Shown here piece after piece: positions 1 to 9,565 of a stretch of DNA of 55,911 nucleotides. The notes beneath the pieces are model-generated. The model saw nothing but the letters and a program-made list of their open reading frames with translations. It searched no databases and was not told the origin of the DNA. The DNA is taken from the NCBI GenBank assembly GCA_027946555.1, contig JAPEVC010000226.1, forward strand, positions 1 through 55,911, written 5' to 3'. Within the stretch, counting starts at the first letter, position 1. Every line of letters starts with the position of its first letter. A program made the position numbers and the translations under genes. Source of the stretch: Gnomoniopsis sp. IMI 355080. Its lineage: Eukaryota; Ascomycota; Sordariomycetes; Diaporthales; Gnomoniaceae.

Positions 1-42
1 GCCTACTTCCCCCGCCCAGGGCCACCACCACCACTCCTCAAT

Positions 43-576
43 ATGAATCCTTACTTCCCGGCATGCCTCACCCAGCAGCGAGCCTCGGCATCAGCCGCTG
101 CCGCCATGACGCCTCTCCTACCACGCATAGCGGACCTCTCCCAGCTCAGCAGCAGCAGTGGCTGGCAGGACCTCGACGACCTGTCCGACTCGGAAGGTGA
201 CGGCGACCGCAGCGCCATCACGGTGCGCATCTCGACGGCCGTGCGCATCACGGGCGACAACAACATCATGTGTATGGCCAAGAGCGTCGACCACGGGCCC
301 GCGGAGACGGCGAGGTTTGTTGCGGCAACGGTCACGAAAGTGCTGCGGGGCGGCGGGGCGGACGAACGAGGGGGCATTCCCATGATTGACGAAGAGGGTC
401 GGCCTAGGCCTTTGAGGATTGAGATTGAGGCTGGAACGGAGGTGAATGGCGAGGGGAATGTGTTGGGTGGGGAGCTGGTAGTGATGAGGGCGCTTGGAAA
501 GAGGCGTAGGGATATGGAGGAGGAGCAGGATGAGGGCGCGTTGCGTCGTCGTCGGATTCGCTGTTCCAGTGTCTAA
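43..576 (+). CDS. Hypothetical protein, possibly 5' partial
   Basis: Single-exon frame of 177 codons ending at TAA. I do not recognise the family. The Ser/Ala-rich N-terminus is followed by an acidic patch (DLDDLSDSEGDGD), a central segment rich in beta-branched residues (residues about 58-100, containing ITGDNNIMCMAKSV), and a C-terminus that is first acidic then strongly basic (KRRRDMEEE ... RRRRIR), which could act as a nuclear localisation signal. The frame stays open upstream of the ATG to the left edge of the window, so the true start or an upstream exon may lie outside. High-GC third positions and the absence of internal stops favour real coding over chance. No membrane segment or catalytic motif is visible. 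Confidence 0.6.
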   Translation: MNPYFPACLTQQRASASAAAAMTPLLPRIADLSQLSSSSGWQDLDDLSDSEGDGDRSAITVRISTAVRITGDNNIMCMAKSVDHGPAETARFVAATVTKVLRGGGADERGGIPMIDEEGRPRPLRIEIEAGTEVNGEGNVLGGELVVMRALGKRRRDMEEEQDEGALRRRRIRCSSV

Positions 577-1823
577 CAAGCATGACACGCTGATGGCGGT
601 GGAGCGGACTGACTGTTTAGAACAACCCGGCGTATTCTGATGCTTTAAGCTGAGGACTTCTCAGGGTCCACTCCATAACGGTTTATGACGGACTTGCACT
701 CACTTGAGGCGCGTGGTCTTTGGAGACCGAAGGAATCTTTTCATGACGAAAACAGCACGAGGCTGGTGAATGGGAAAACTTTGCTCGAGTATTTCAGCGC
801 GATGCTCGGAGTTGGACGGGGCGTTTTCTTTGGGTGATGACGACTAACGATACCGGTACGCGTTCTGGCTATTTGCGAAGGACGATCGTCACTGTCCGCG
901 GGACGTTTTGCGATTCTGTTCTTGACTCTTCTAAATACCCACAGGCATGACATGCCCGTATATGTATAATGCACCAATATGATCGACGAACAAAATTAGA
1001 CGAGGCCTGTACAACAATGACGAGAGTGACATGGTAGCAAACACGACTTGCTTTCCCCCCAGATCACCAAGGTAGTGACGTGTGTTTCGGACTCTTTCTA
1101 TGAAAAAGAATTGTCCAACTTGTTGCTCTCTGGATTACGGTCAAGTGAATGATCGGGTTTTCAGAGCCAATTGTGTCTTCCCTCGAATTTCTTGACTTGT
1201 TGCTGCTAACTCCCTAAATTGTCCCGAATCTAATGATGCGATCCATTACTAATGTAGATCTGAGGGAGAAATTTTCATGCGGAGGATACTGTCGTCAAGG
1301 TGTTCCTCTCTGATAGGACGAGAGAGTCAAGTAATGGGAGTGGATTTGCCACGTGATATGTGGTGTGATTCCTTAGGTCAAGCAAATGGAATTGGGTGAC
1401 TCTGCTCTTGTTCAAAACAGCAATATGGTCTGAGAGAATCCGCCGATATCGCTCGAATCTCTCGGTAGATGGGGTGGTCTGGTTGTGATCGGTACTTTGC
1501 TGGAAGACGGTGATGCGTAGCTGCGAGGGTGGCTGGAAATATTGGCTGAACCTGTGATTTCTGAAGTGAATTGAATAATCAGGGCTCCTCAATGAAATAC
1601 ATCATGATTTGAGGTCACGGAAACAAAATTTGTCGAGACTGTTTGGACTGAGATGAGTTTATCATCGCAGCTGGATAGTCGCTAGTGAAATGGTGGACAA
1701 AGTTTGGACGCTGGCACTTGTTATCACCACAAGAAGGGATTGAATGACCTGAAGAAGACCTTGGTGGCGGATCCAGCCCTGCTCGCTGGCTCTTTCATTT
1801 GTATATAGCAAGGAAATCGACGT
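577..1823. other. Gene-free interval
   Basis: About 1.25 kb between the first gene and the 3' end of the cystathionine gamma-synthase-like gene, so it should hold two convergent 3' UTRs. The short frames here show no family features and no good splice sites. I see no RNA gene or repeat. Confidence 0.5.
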
Positions 1824-3815
1824 CTACTCAAAGTTCGCACTGGTCACCTCCGCAGCAATCTGGACATCGGCCTTGCTCTTCGCTGGCTCCGTTTCCCCCT
1901 TGAGCGCCTCTTCCACATCCTTCCCTTGGGCCCTCCCTCCTCCATTGTGCGATCTCGAAGCTGCTTCCAGGGCCACACGTGCCGCTGCCAGCACCTCGTC
2001 CTCCTCCTCTAACCCGACACTAATCCGCACCTGCTCAGGCGTCGCTCCGTAGCTGGCATGGTAGGCCGCGTCTTCAGCTGCCTTCCCATGGACCAGCGTG
2101 TTGAATGGAACAGCCAGCATCCGGTGCCCACCGAGGTGCGGCCCATTGTGCGCGGGGAAATCGTCATAAAAGGCCTTGGCTGCGTCGAGGGTGTGGAAGT
2201 CAACCGACAACAGACAGCCATATCCGGGCGTGAATTCCGGAGTGGAGGGCCGAAGGAATGCGTCGTAATTAGCTTTCGTGTCGCATGTGGTGGGATACAG
2301 AACCGCCTTGATGGGGCATTCCGGATCCGCCATCTGAGAGGAGAGATACGAGGATAGAGCGGTGCCGTTCCGGTTGAGGATGAGAGAGCGCGGCAGGTAA
2401 TCGGCGCTGTTGGCCAGGAGCGTCTCTGCGTCGCCAGCGAAGAGCTCGTTGCGGAAGGCGGAGGTGAAAAGTGGCTTGAGCTGGGTGTAGAAGGCGGACA
2501 GGGGGTTGAGCACCACGCTGCCGCCCATGACGTCTGCGTAGCCAGAGAAGGATTTTGTGAGGCTGCTGATGAGTAGATCGGAGACGGGGAGCACATCAAT
2601 GTTGGCGAAGGAGCCGATTGTGTCGTCTATGAAGAGAGGGAAGGAGTATTTATTGGCCTAGAATGTGCTATTAGAACCATTTTGGTGACTTTGGAATTGA
2701 GGTAAAAGGGACCTGCACTCACGATCTGACGGAGACGCTTCAAATCTATGCTCACAACGATTGGATTACTATAACCTGTTAGAAGTGTAGGCTGGCTGAA
2801 CAGGTAGTAATACTGACGATGGGAATTCCAAAAAGGCATAGCTTATCGTTTTGCCCTCATCATAATGAGCTCCAATCCACACTTCCAGCTCGTCCATGAC
2901 GCCGCTGGCAGCATCACACGCGCCAAAGTGCTTCAACCCGCCTGGCGCTTCTTCAAACAGATGCCATGTATTGTGGAAAACCGAGCCAAGAACAAGAATC
3001 GTCCCTGGATCTCGCCTGATAAGCGCCTTGTTCGCTCGGTATATAGCAGCCATGCCAGTATGGTACAAGTATACGTCGTCCTCTCTGACCTTGACCTTTT
3101 CCGGGACAATAGGCGCGCGATGCAGCAGATCGCGAATGCGCTGCCGCAAAGCACCGTGTGCCTCACACTCTGGAAGGTATGTCGGCGGAGGGATATTGTT
3201 GAAATCCCCGGACCACTGAACAGCCGCGAATTCGCTGTCTATATACTTGACGAGCTCCTCGCTGGCCCTGGTAGACAGTCCGGTCCCCGTATTTTGCCAG
3301 ATTCCAACGATGCCCGGGGTCTTAGCCAGAGGGTAGATTACGCAGTACAGTCGCACACCGTGAATATCTACAATTTTGTAGGTGAGGTCGCCTTGAACGA
3401 GCTTGTTTTCCTTCCGGTGGTCTGAGAGGCCGTAGACCTCATGGGCGGAGAAGGTGGCAGGATCCAGAAACATCAAGAGACCGGTCTTTCCGGCAACGGC
3501 GCCCAATTTCTCTCCAAGTGCCGCAGCTAGCTATAATGGAAGGATCGGGTCAGTCGAGAAGAGGAACCCAAAACTTCAGGTATATGCTGGCTTGTGTTGG
3601 TTGTTGGTGAGGGGACGAGCGCTGACCTCGCGGGCGGGGCCAAAGGGAGAGAAGCGCGGGTACAGCGACCTCAGCTTCGCGAAGATAGACTTATCACCAT
3701 CGCGGAATCGAATGACAGTGTCCCAGCCTGGTACGTGGAAAGTGACCGTGTGCGGACTTTCTGGAGGACAAGAGTGCCCGAACTCGGTGGTGATGGGTCT
3801 GAAGGTCGGCGCCAT
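1824..3815 (-). CDS. Cystathionine gamma-synthase-like PLP enzyme
   Basis: Member of the Cys/Met-metabolism PLP-dependent family, fungal cystathionine gamma-synthase type, which joins cysteine to an activated homoserine in transsulfuration. Four exons join in phase: 3627-3815, 2818-3530, 2723-2768 and 1824-2657 (introns of 96, 49 and 65 bp), giving about 593 aa, typical for this large fungal subfamily. Visible signatures are the N-terminal SPHTVTFHVPGW segment, VYLYHTGMAAIYRANKAL in the PLP-binding region, FIDDTIGSF, and the Schiff-base lysine in SSLTKSFSG (about Lys351) followed by MGGSVV. The start is the ATG of MAPTFRP; an upstream in-frame ATG 18 codons earlier is possible. Sister clades of this family occur in secondary metabolism, so the exact substrate is not certain. 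Confidence 0.9.
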
Positions 3816-4418
3816 ATTACAACAACAGGTGACGGTGATTGGGAGATGAATCGTGAGAAAAGACGGCAAGTGGTATGATGGGCAAGTGACGGCGATGGCT
3901 GGATGAGAAGAAGTGCTTCAAGGCTGATGACGAAAACTTTGGATCCCTCAGCGTGCCGAGGACAATCTCTCTTGCCGCTGCCGACGCCGCAGCCGTGGAT
4001 CGTGGAGCATCTCATATCTGCTTAGTTACCTACTCACCTATCTACCCACCTGACCTAGGCCATAACAAGGCTTACAAGTCTGTGAAGGCTTTGTCAATTT
4101 AAGGGCAATAACCAAACACTCAGACTGTCAGATTTACTACTGCATTTGGACCAAAATTGGGAAAATCTATACAGCAGGAATGAGCACCCCATCGTCGTAT
4201 GTACGTACATAAGTGGAATGGAAAGAACGGGCTAAATTAGTTGCCTTAGACAGGAACTCTGGTTCCCGGAGATGCTCTCCACGTCCCCAACTTCGTCTCC
4301 ACATGTTTCCCATTGCGTCACCGTGATGCCTTAACGTATATATAGAATAGACCCCGAAGATTGGTCTTGAAGCTCTTCCACCTGCTTCAAACTAGCACAG
4401 TCAGCTCGAGCAACCACC
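3816..4418. other. Divergent promoter region
   Basis: About 600 bp separate the starts of two divergently transcribed genes, the PLP enzyme on - and the dehalogenase on +. It should contain both promoters. A run of CCTA/ACCT-type short repeats lies near 4026-4059. No coding frame is credible. Confidence 0.5.
4337..4345 (+). promoter_or_regulatory. TATA-box-like element
   Basis: TATATATAG lies about 75 bp upstream of the ATG at 4419, a plausible core promoter for the haloacid-dehalogenase gene. It is called from sequence and position only. Confidence 0.4.
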
Positions 4419-5228
4419 ATGGGTCCCAAATCACAGCACAAGCTGGTCATAGCCTTTGACCTATACGGCACTCTTCTAGACACTAGCAGTATCTCCACCG
4501 ACTTATTCAACGCCCTGACTCCCGACGTTTCCATCTCTCAAGAAGAGGCTGACCACATCACCGCTAAATGGCGCCAATATCAACTTGAATACACCTGGCG
4601 TCTCACCTCCATGTCCTCCTCTGACGTCGCCTATGTTTCCTTCGACAAAATCACCCGTGCTTCCCTTGTTCATGCCTGTGCAGAATCCGGGGTCAAAATC
4701 CCAGACTCCAAGGCTGACGAGCTGATGGCCTCATACGACAGTCTGCAGAGCTTCCCAGAAGTCCTGCATGCGCTCAAGACCCTGCAGGCCAAGACGGAGT
4801 CAGGCCACGTGGAGGCCGTAGTCTTCAGCAATGGCACCGAGAAGATGCTGTCCAACTCCCTGGCGACATCGCCAACACTGAAGTTGTTCCATCCCGAGGG
4901 CGACAAGCCCTTGCTCAGTAAGCTCATCTCGGTGAATCCCGTCCAAAAGTACAAGCCGCAGAAGGCTGTGTATGAGCATTTGCAGCGTGAAGCCGTGGGC
5001 GGCAGTGATTACAAGGCCCAGGCCGCCGTGTGGTTGGTCAGTGCAAATCCATTTGATGTTGTGGGCGCCAGGGCTGCGGGACTGAGGGCTGCGTGGGTAG
5101 ATCGGAAGGGAACAGGGTGGGTGGACCGCCTGGGAGATGTACTAAGCGACAAGGCCAGTCTGACACCAACAATTGTGGTCAAAGGGGTTGATGAAGCTAT
5201 CGACAAGATCTTGGCTGTGGGCATCTAG
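4419..5228 (+). CDS. Haloacid dehalogenase type II-like HAD hydrolase
   Basis: Intronless, 269 aa. It has the L-2-haloacid dehalogenase layout of the HAD superfamily. Motif I is FDLYGT with the nucleophile Asp14, motif II is FSNGT (Ser137-Asn138), the conserved lysine is in QKYKPQ (Lys179), and the acidic region SANPFDVVGA (Asp213) occupies motif IV. DLYGT rather than DxD is typical of the dehalogenase branch, which hydrolyses through an aspartyl ester. Fungal relatives are mostly uncharacterised, so the real substrate may be another small organic acid or a phosphate ester. The start fits a good context (CCACCATGG). No signal peptide is seen, so it is probably cytosolic. It is divergent from the PLP-enzyme gene. 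Confidence 0.88.
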   Translation: MGPKSQHKLVIAFDLYGTLLDTSSISTDLFNALTPDVSISQEEADHITAKWRQYQLEYTWRLTSMSSSDVAYVSFDKITRASLVHACAESGVKIPDSKADELMASYDSLQSFPEVLHALKTLQAKTESGHVEAVVFSNGTEKMLSNSLATSPTLKLFHPEGDKPLLSKLISVNPVQKYKPQKAVYEHLQREAVGGSDYKAQAAVWLVSANPFDVVGARAAGLRAAWVDRKGTGWVDRLGDVLSDKASLTPTIVVKGVDEAIDKILAVGI

Positions 5229-5376
5229 AGCTCTGACGGCCTTGGTTGACCGCATGTTGCTTTGGTCTCTTTGCAGAGTGGCCTCAGAAGACTTGATATG
5301 CAATCGATACCAGCCGTGGACGCCTCGAAAGCAACTGCTAATTCTCTGCGTCTCCAACGACGCGCACTTGCGGCTC

Positions 5377-5965
5377 TCAAGGCAAAAGAGTAGTCTTGTC
5401 ATCCATCGCTGCATCCTCGGCACAAGATCGGGTATTCATCCTCCGTAATAGGGCATGTCCACAGACGCTCAAGAACATGGCCGTGCAGAGGGCCCAAGGC
5501 ACGAATCCCAGCAGTAACAGATCAAGATCGGCCCCGGCGAATTGACCGCATATCACAGACCCGACAATAGCGGACGTGAAGACTAGCACTTGGTATGGGT
5601 CGTCATTCTGGTGACGATACAGGAACGACGATGCGCAACAACCCAGAACAAGCGATGACGTGAACATGACACCTGGTGAAGGATTCAAGTACAACAAGCC
5701 CAGACGCGATTCATCCACCAGATCCTGAGCGTTTGCGTAGTCCTGAACTCGGCCGAGCAGATCAGTTCCCGTTCTTGGATCGAAGTAGAGAGGAGCTTGC
5801 ACATACACGACTGGCCGCTCTTTGGGTGTACGCAGTCGTTACAAACGAGCATCCGATGGCTAGGATCAACTCGACGGCCACCGGGGAGCTCCGAAGAGAA
5901 CAATCCTTGGAGTGATGGTGGACACACTGCTCCACCGCTCGAAACACTGTGGCAGAGATAGCCAT
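5377..5965 (-). CDS. Small four-helix membrane protein, unknown function
   Basis: Two exons, 5807-5965 and 5377-5724, joined in phase 0 by an 82-bp intron with a GTATGT donor and a CTCAG acceptor, encode about 168 aa. Four hydrophobic stretches are visible: VAVELILAIGCSFVTTAY, GVMFTSSLVLGCCASSFLY, QVLVFTSAIVGSVICG and LLLLGFVPWALCTAMFL, followed by a short charged tail ending DDKTTLLP. I do not recognise the family. Upstream in the same frame there is an ATG at about 6028 (MSLTSPSPLR) separated from the chosen start by a TAG; I treat that as leader. It shares size and topology, and a loose NP...LxLG pattern, with the divergent gene at 7119, but homology is not shown. Confidence 0.6.
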
Positions 5966-7118
5966 TTGCTACGGCTCTGAGACGGTGCAGATAAAAAAAG
6001 TGATGCGGAGAGGCGAGGGACTTGTGAGAGACATGCTTGCTCCCTCTTCCTGTCTCCATTATTTGAATCTTCATCGCGGTCTTTTATAATGATTCGATGA
6101 GCAAACCTGAGGAATTGATGGGCTGGCGCTGTTGGCGTGCCCTAGGCCATCCACAGACTATGCGGGCGTTGCGACTTCTGCCCTTGACAATAGCTGATGG
6201 TGTGACTAACCTGACGAATGGACGGCTATCAGGAGCAAATCTTGGAACAAGACAAACACCACAACATCGAATGGCCGCCAACACGACGTAATAATTCAAA
6301 GTTGAGATGCCCTGTCCTATAATGCCCTGCATTGATGTCTAAGGCAGATGATCCGGGCGAGAACAACGCAACGACACACGCTCTCACACACTCACATGAT
6401 CGCCTTAGTGTCTGGGGCTCAGCAGTACAGCAGTATCCTGCGTAACACACCAAAGCCTGCGCCCAATTCTCAACTATGCAAGCCTTGCATATTGAGACAC
6501 TTGCTATGGGTATTTGAGCCTCATACGTTGCCTTACAGGAAGGACGTGCCGGGGCAGACTTATTCTACAAGTCAATTGCTTGACCGAAAGACAAATCAGC
6601 GACTTGCTTAGGGCACTAAGGGTGCTGGCGAACCGCCGCTGCCAACAACAAGGCAAATAGTGTGCCGTCATGTATGTGGTGTACCAATTGGCCTCATAAG
6701 CACTAGGAAGAGACCACCAGTCACATCCTGCATTGCAATGCCTCTTCACATGTTCAGTACAAATTGGGCAGCAAACATAGCGGCCTGTCAGCCTTTACAA
6801 CCGTGCACGTTGATACCTGACCTCTCGCTCAGAGAACCTCTTGGCCATTTGTGGTTCGCATCCTGGAGGGAAGAGAACAGGACGTCGAGGGGATGTGCAG
6901 ATAAACCAAACCGAGCCTGGAAACACAGTCCTTTTTGACCACTTAACTGTTCTGTGTTCCTCCCGCGAGGTGGTTTCCCCACATTCATTCCAGAAAGAAA
7001 TCTTATCCATCGTCCTGTTGTGTTCACTTCTAAGAGAGTCGTCATCTTAAGTACTTTCTCTCCGGAGACCTTCGACATTGTTTTTCTTTGCCACAATCAC
7101 TGTGCAGTCTACGTTGGA
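5966..7118. other. Divergent intergenic region
   Basis: About 1.15 kb between two divergent membrane-protein genes. It contains both promoters. No credible coding frame or RNA gene is seen. Confidence 0.45.
6081..6088 (-). promoter_or_regulatory. TATA-box-like element
   Basis: TATAAAAG on the minus strand about 115 bp upstream of the chosen ATG at 5965. Its position supports a transcript reading leftward into the four-helix membrane protein. Confidence 0.4.
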
Positions 7119-8748
7119 ATGGCAGATTCAAGCCTGCGCAAATTCGACGGTTGGCGCGATAGCAACCCCCAGATCTACTTTTTGGGCTCGATGTGTTCCG
7201 GTAGTCTGCTGTTGGGCTCCTCCATTGCTTACCCAATTCTGTCACAGGATAGCAGTGGGTGGTCTTCCGTGTATGTTTCTTTCCCGACCCTTCCAACCTG
7301 CCTAAGTAGTGACTTGTCAACAACACGCCTACCCACCCAGGGTCGTGGCCTGTGATTGTGTCCTCCTTCAGCCATTCATCAACCTTTGGTCTGGCTCCGT
7401 GATCGCTAAAGCCAGACAACAGCGCGCTGTCCACCTTTTTCCTGTCGGCAGGACTATTCAACATCTTCAAGATTTTGGAGATTTACTTGTAATACCCCAA
7501 ATCCTTCCTTGCTACTTTTTCACATCTGGATCTGACGAGGTCAATCCCAGATACGGCCACTACACCCTTGCGATTTGTATTGGTGCGGTAATTCTCAACA
7601 TGGCCTCCGGAAAATTGTCTTTACTGGAACACGTCCGGTGTATACCCGTCTATGTCATGGGATCTACTTTCCTCACGGCTGCCTGGCCGTCTTTGTTCTG
7701 GAGTTTAGGCCTGCGACCGAAGACACTGGACGACATAGCCGCTCGGCATGGTTACGTGCCTTTATCAATGTCTGAAGTTCACGTGGACGAGGACACTAAT
7801 GAGGATATATTTGGCAATGCTTCTGGGATCAGAAGACCTCTAGCACCATGGTTTCAGGAAAGTCAGATGCCTGATACCTCGCCGCTTCTTGTCTCAACGC
7901 CCCTTCCAGCCGAACAAGGGCACACTCAGCCGTCAAGAGACCCAACATCACAACGCGCGGCACTCACTGAGCTTCTTCACATGGGCCCTCTGTCGAATTC
8001 CTCTGCAGGCACTCATTACACCGGCACTAGCATATCGCTCGGCTCCCAAAGCGGCTGTCCGTCCGAGATGTCAAGCAACGTGGTGACGCACTTCTTTCCG
8101 GAATACGCCTCCGCCCGTATTTTTATGCCGACCCAGAGAAGACGTGAAATTGGATCACTTGTTCGAGGCTCCTATATCAAAAGTGGCGCCCACAATACCG
8201 TCAAGAGTTCCAGAGATGGTGAGATAGACCTCATCATGGGGCCCCGCAAAACCCAGTCCATGTAGCCCCAGAGCGTCCAGGGCCTCGACGCACAGAATCA
8301 CACACCTACACACACAAACACAAAATACCATAGGGGTCGGGTCGCCCAAAAACATTTTGCATAACCTATGTCCATATGTTATGCGTAACCTATTTGTCCA
8401 CCACGGTTCCGGGTCACTGCCACACACGCAAACCTCCCTCTTTCTTTTCCGTCTCTTTTCACTTTTCCAGATACTACCTTGGGCGATTGGGACAACAGCC
8501 CGGGCCTCCTTTATCCCCAATGGAATGGATCAAGGAGGCCTCCTAGCCGTCAACACGAGCGAGATCGCTTCGGACTCTCTAAAGAACGACTCGCTCGAAG
8601 AGCTGAAGAACTTCAGTCGAGAATTGACTGTCCGCCCGTCTACGGATCGTGTAACTATCTCTGTCAATATAGGCAAGATTCGAGACACCTATTTCCTTAT
8701 ATGTATATTCTGTCCAGGTGTTTAGTCGATTTTTTGAGGAAAAACTAA
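7119..8748 (+). CDS. Predicted multi-pass membrane protein, possibly disrupted
   Basis: Unknown family. Exon 7119-7270 has a strong GTATGT donor and exon 7341 onward a CCCAG acceptor. The last exon 8471-8748 follows a long pyrimidine tract ending TTTTCCAG and adds a charged segment (ERDRFGLSKERLARR). The simple three-exon model (7119-7270, 7341-8218, 8471-8748) is open and gives 435 aa. Hydrophobic segments include IYFLGSMCSGSLLLG, YTLAICIGAVILNM and VYVMGSTFLTAAWPSLFW. Between 7341 and 7550, however, another frame reads more like membrane protein and is followed by a credible 62-bp intron (7489-7550); that reading needs a one-base shift and holds a TGA at 7400. The gene may therefore be decaying, or my 5' model is wrong. 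A cytoplasmic Ser/Thr/Pro-rich tail follows the helices. Confidence 0.5.
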
Positions 8749-9565
8749 GGAGCACGGGTCTTTCCTGCGAACGTTCATCGTCGTTCATTGTATATAACAC
8801 TCCAAGGTGGCATGCTTATGGTAATCGGGTCCATCTGATCATAAGAGCAGACTGGGGGCATGGCGCAAGAACTGGAACAACTACTTGCTTCATGGCGAAA
8901 AGGTGTAGCAGAAAAGTTACCACTTAACTTGATATGTATAGAAAGTATCATCCGTTCGGTAGATTAAAAATCATGGTCAAAGCAGCTGTACTTGGGGAGA
9001 AAGCCCATCTCCAAAAGGAGACTTTTGTTATGGAAGGGGGGGGGGCGTTTACTGAAAGTTGGGGGCCTTAGCTACCTGGATCACAACGGGTCTATCACCG
9101 ATCCTCACCTGCACAACCATCAACAAGAACACGAATCGAATTGCGATATAAGGATAACAGGGGAATAATTCGAAGATGGTACGTTCTCAGCTTTTTCAAA
9201 ATGTGTGGATAGGCCATGGAAATTCCACTTATTACTCTACGGCTGCCCTGATACGAACACACACCCTCCCTCAATAATTACGCTTGCTCCGTCCATCCGT
9301 CATCGGCAGAAATTACTCACATTTAATACTCCGCTGGGCTGCTATAAGTCAACACTGAGGCTCTCCGGTCATACTTGCGCCTCGTATTTGATGTCATGCC
9401 TCTTGCTCCGCGCTGTTTTATCCTGAAGCGTGTGGTAACGATTTTGCGTCACGCACAAAAATCATATCACCGTGAGGATCTTCTCGCGTTGCCCCACCTG
9501 AAGACCCTATATTCTCCCTAATTCATCCTCGTCAGATGCGGTAGTTGTACCTACAACTTACTCAT
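8749..9565. other. Gene-free interval
   Basis: About 0.8 kb between convergent genes, probably two 3' UTRs. It has a run of nine or more G near 9040 and nothing else notable. Confidence 0.45.

Noticed and set aside
51..588. Long antisense frames opposite the first gene
   Set aside because: They mirror the GC-rich codons of the + gene and lack any family feature; treated as shadows.
9151..9172. AAGGATAACAGGGGAATAAT resembles the I-SceI homing-endonuclease site
   Set aside because: It shares an 11-base core, but the 18-bp site is not matched and there is no endonuclease gene or intron nearby. Chance similarity is more likely.
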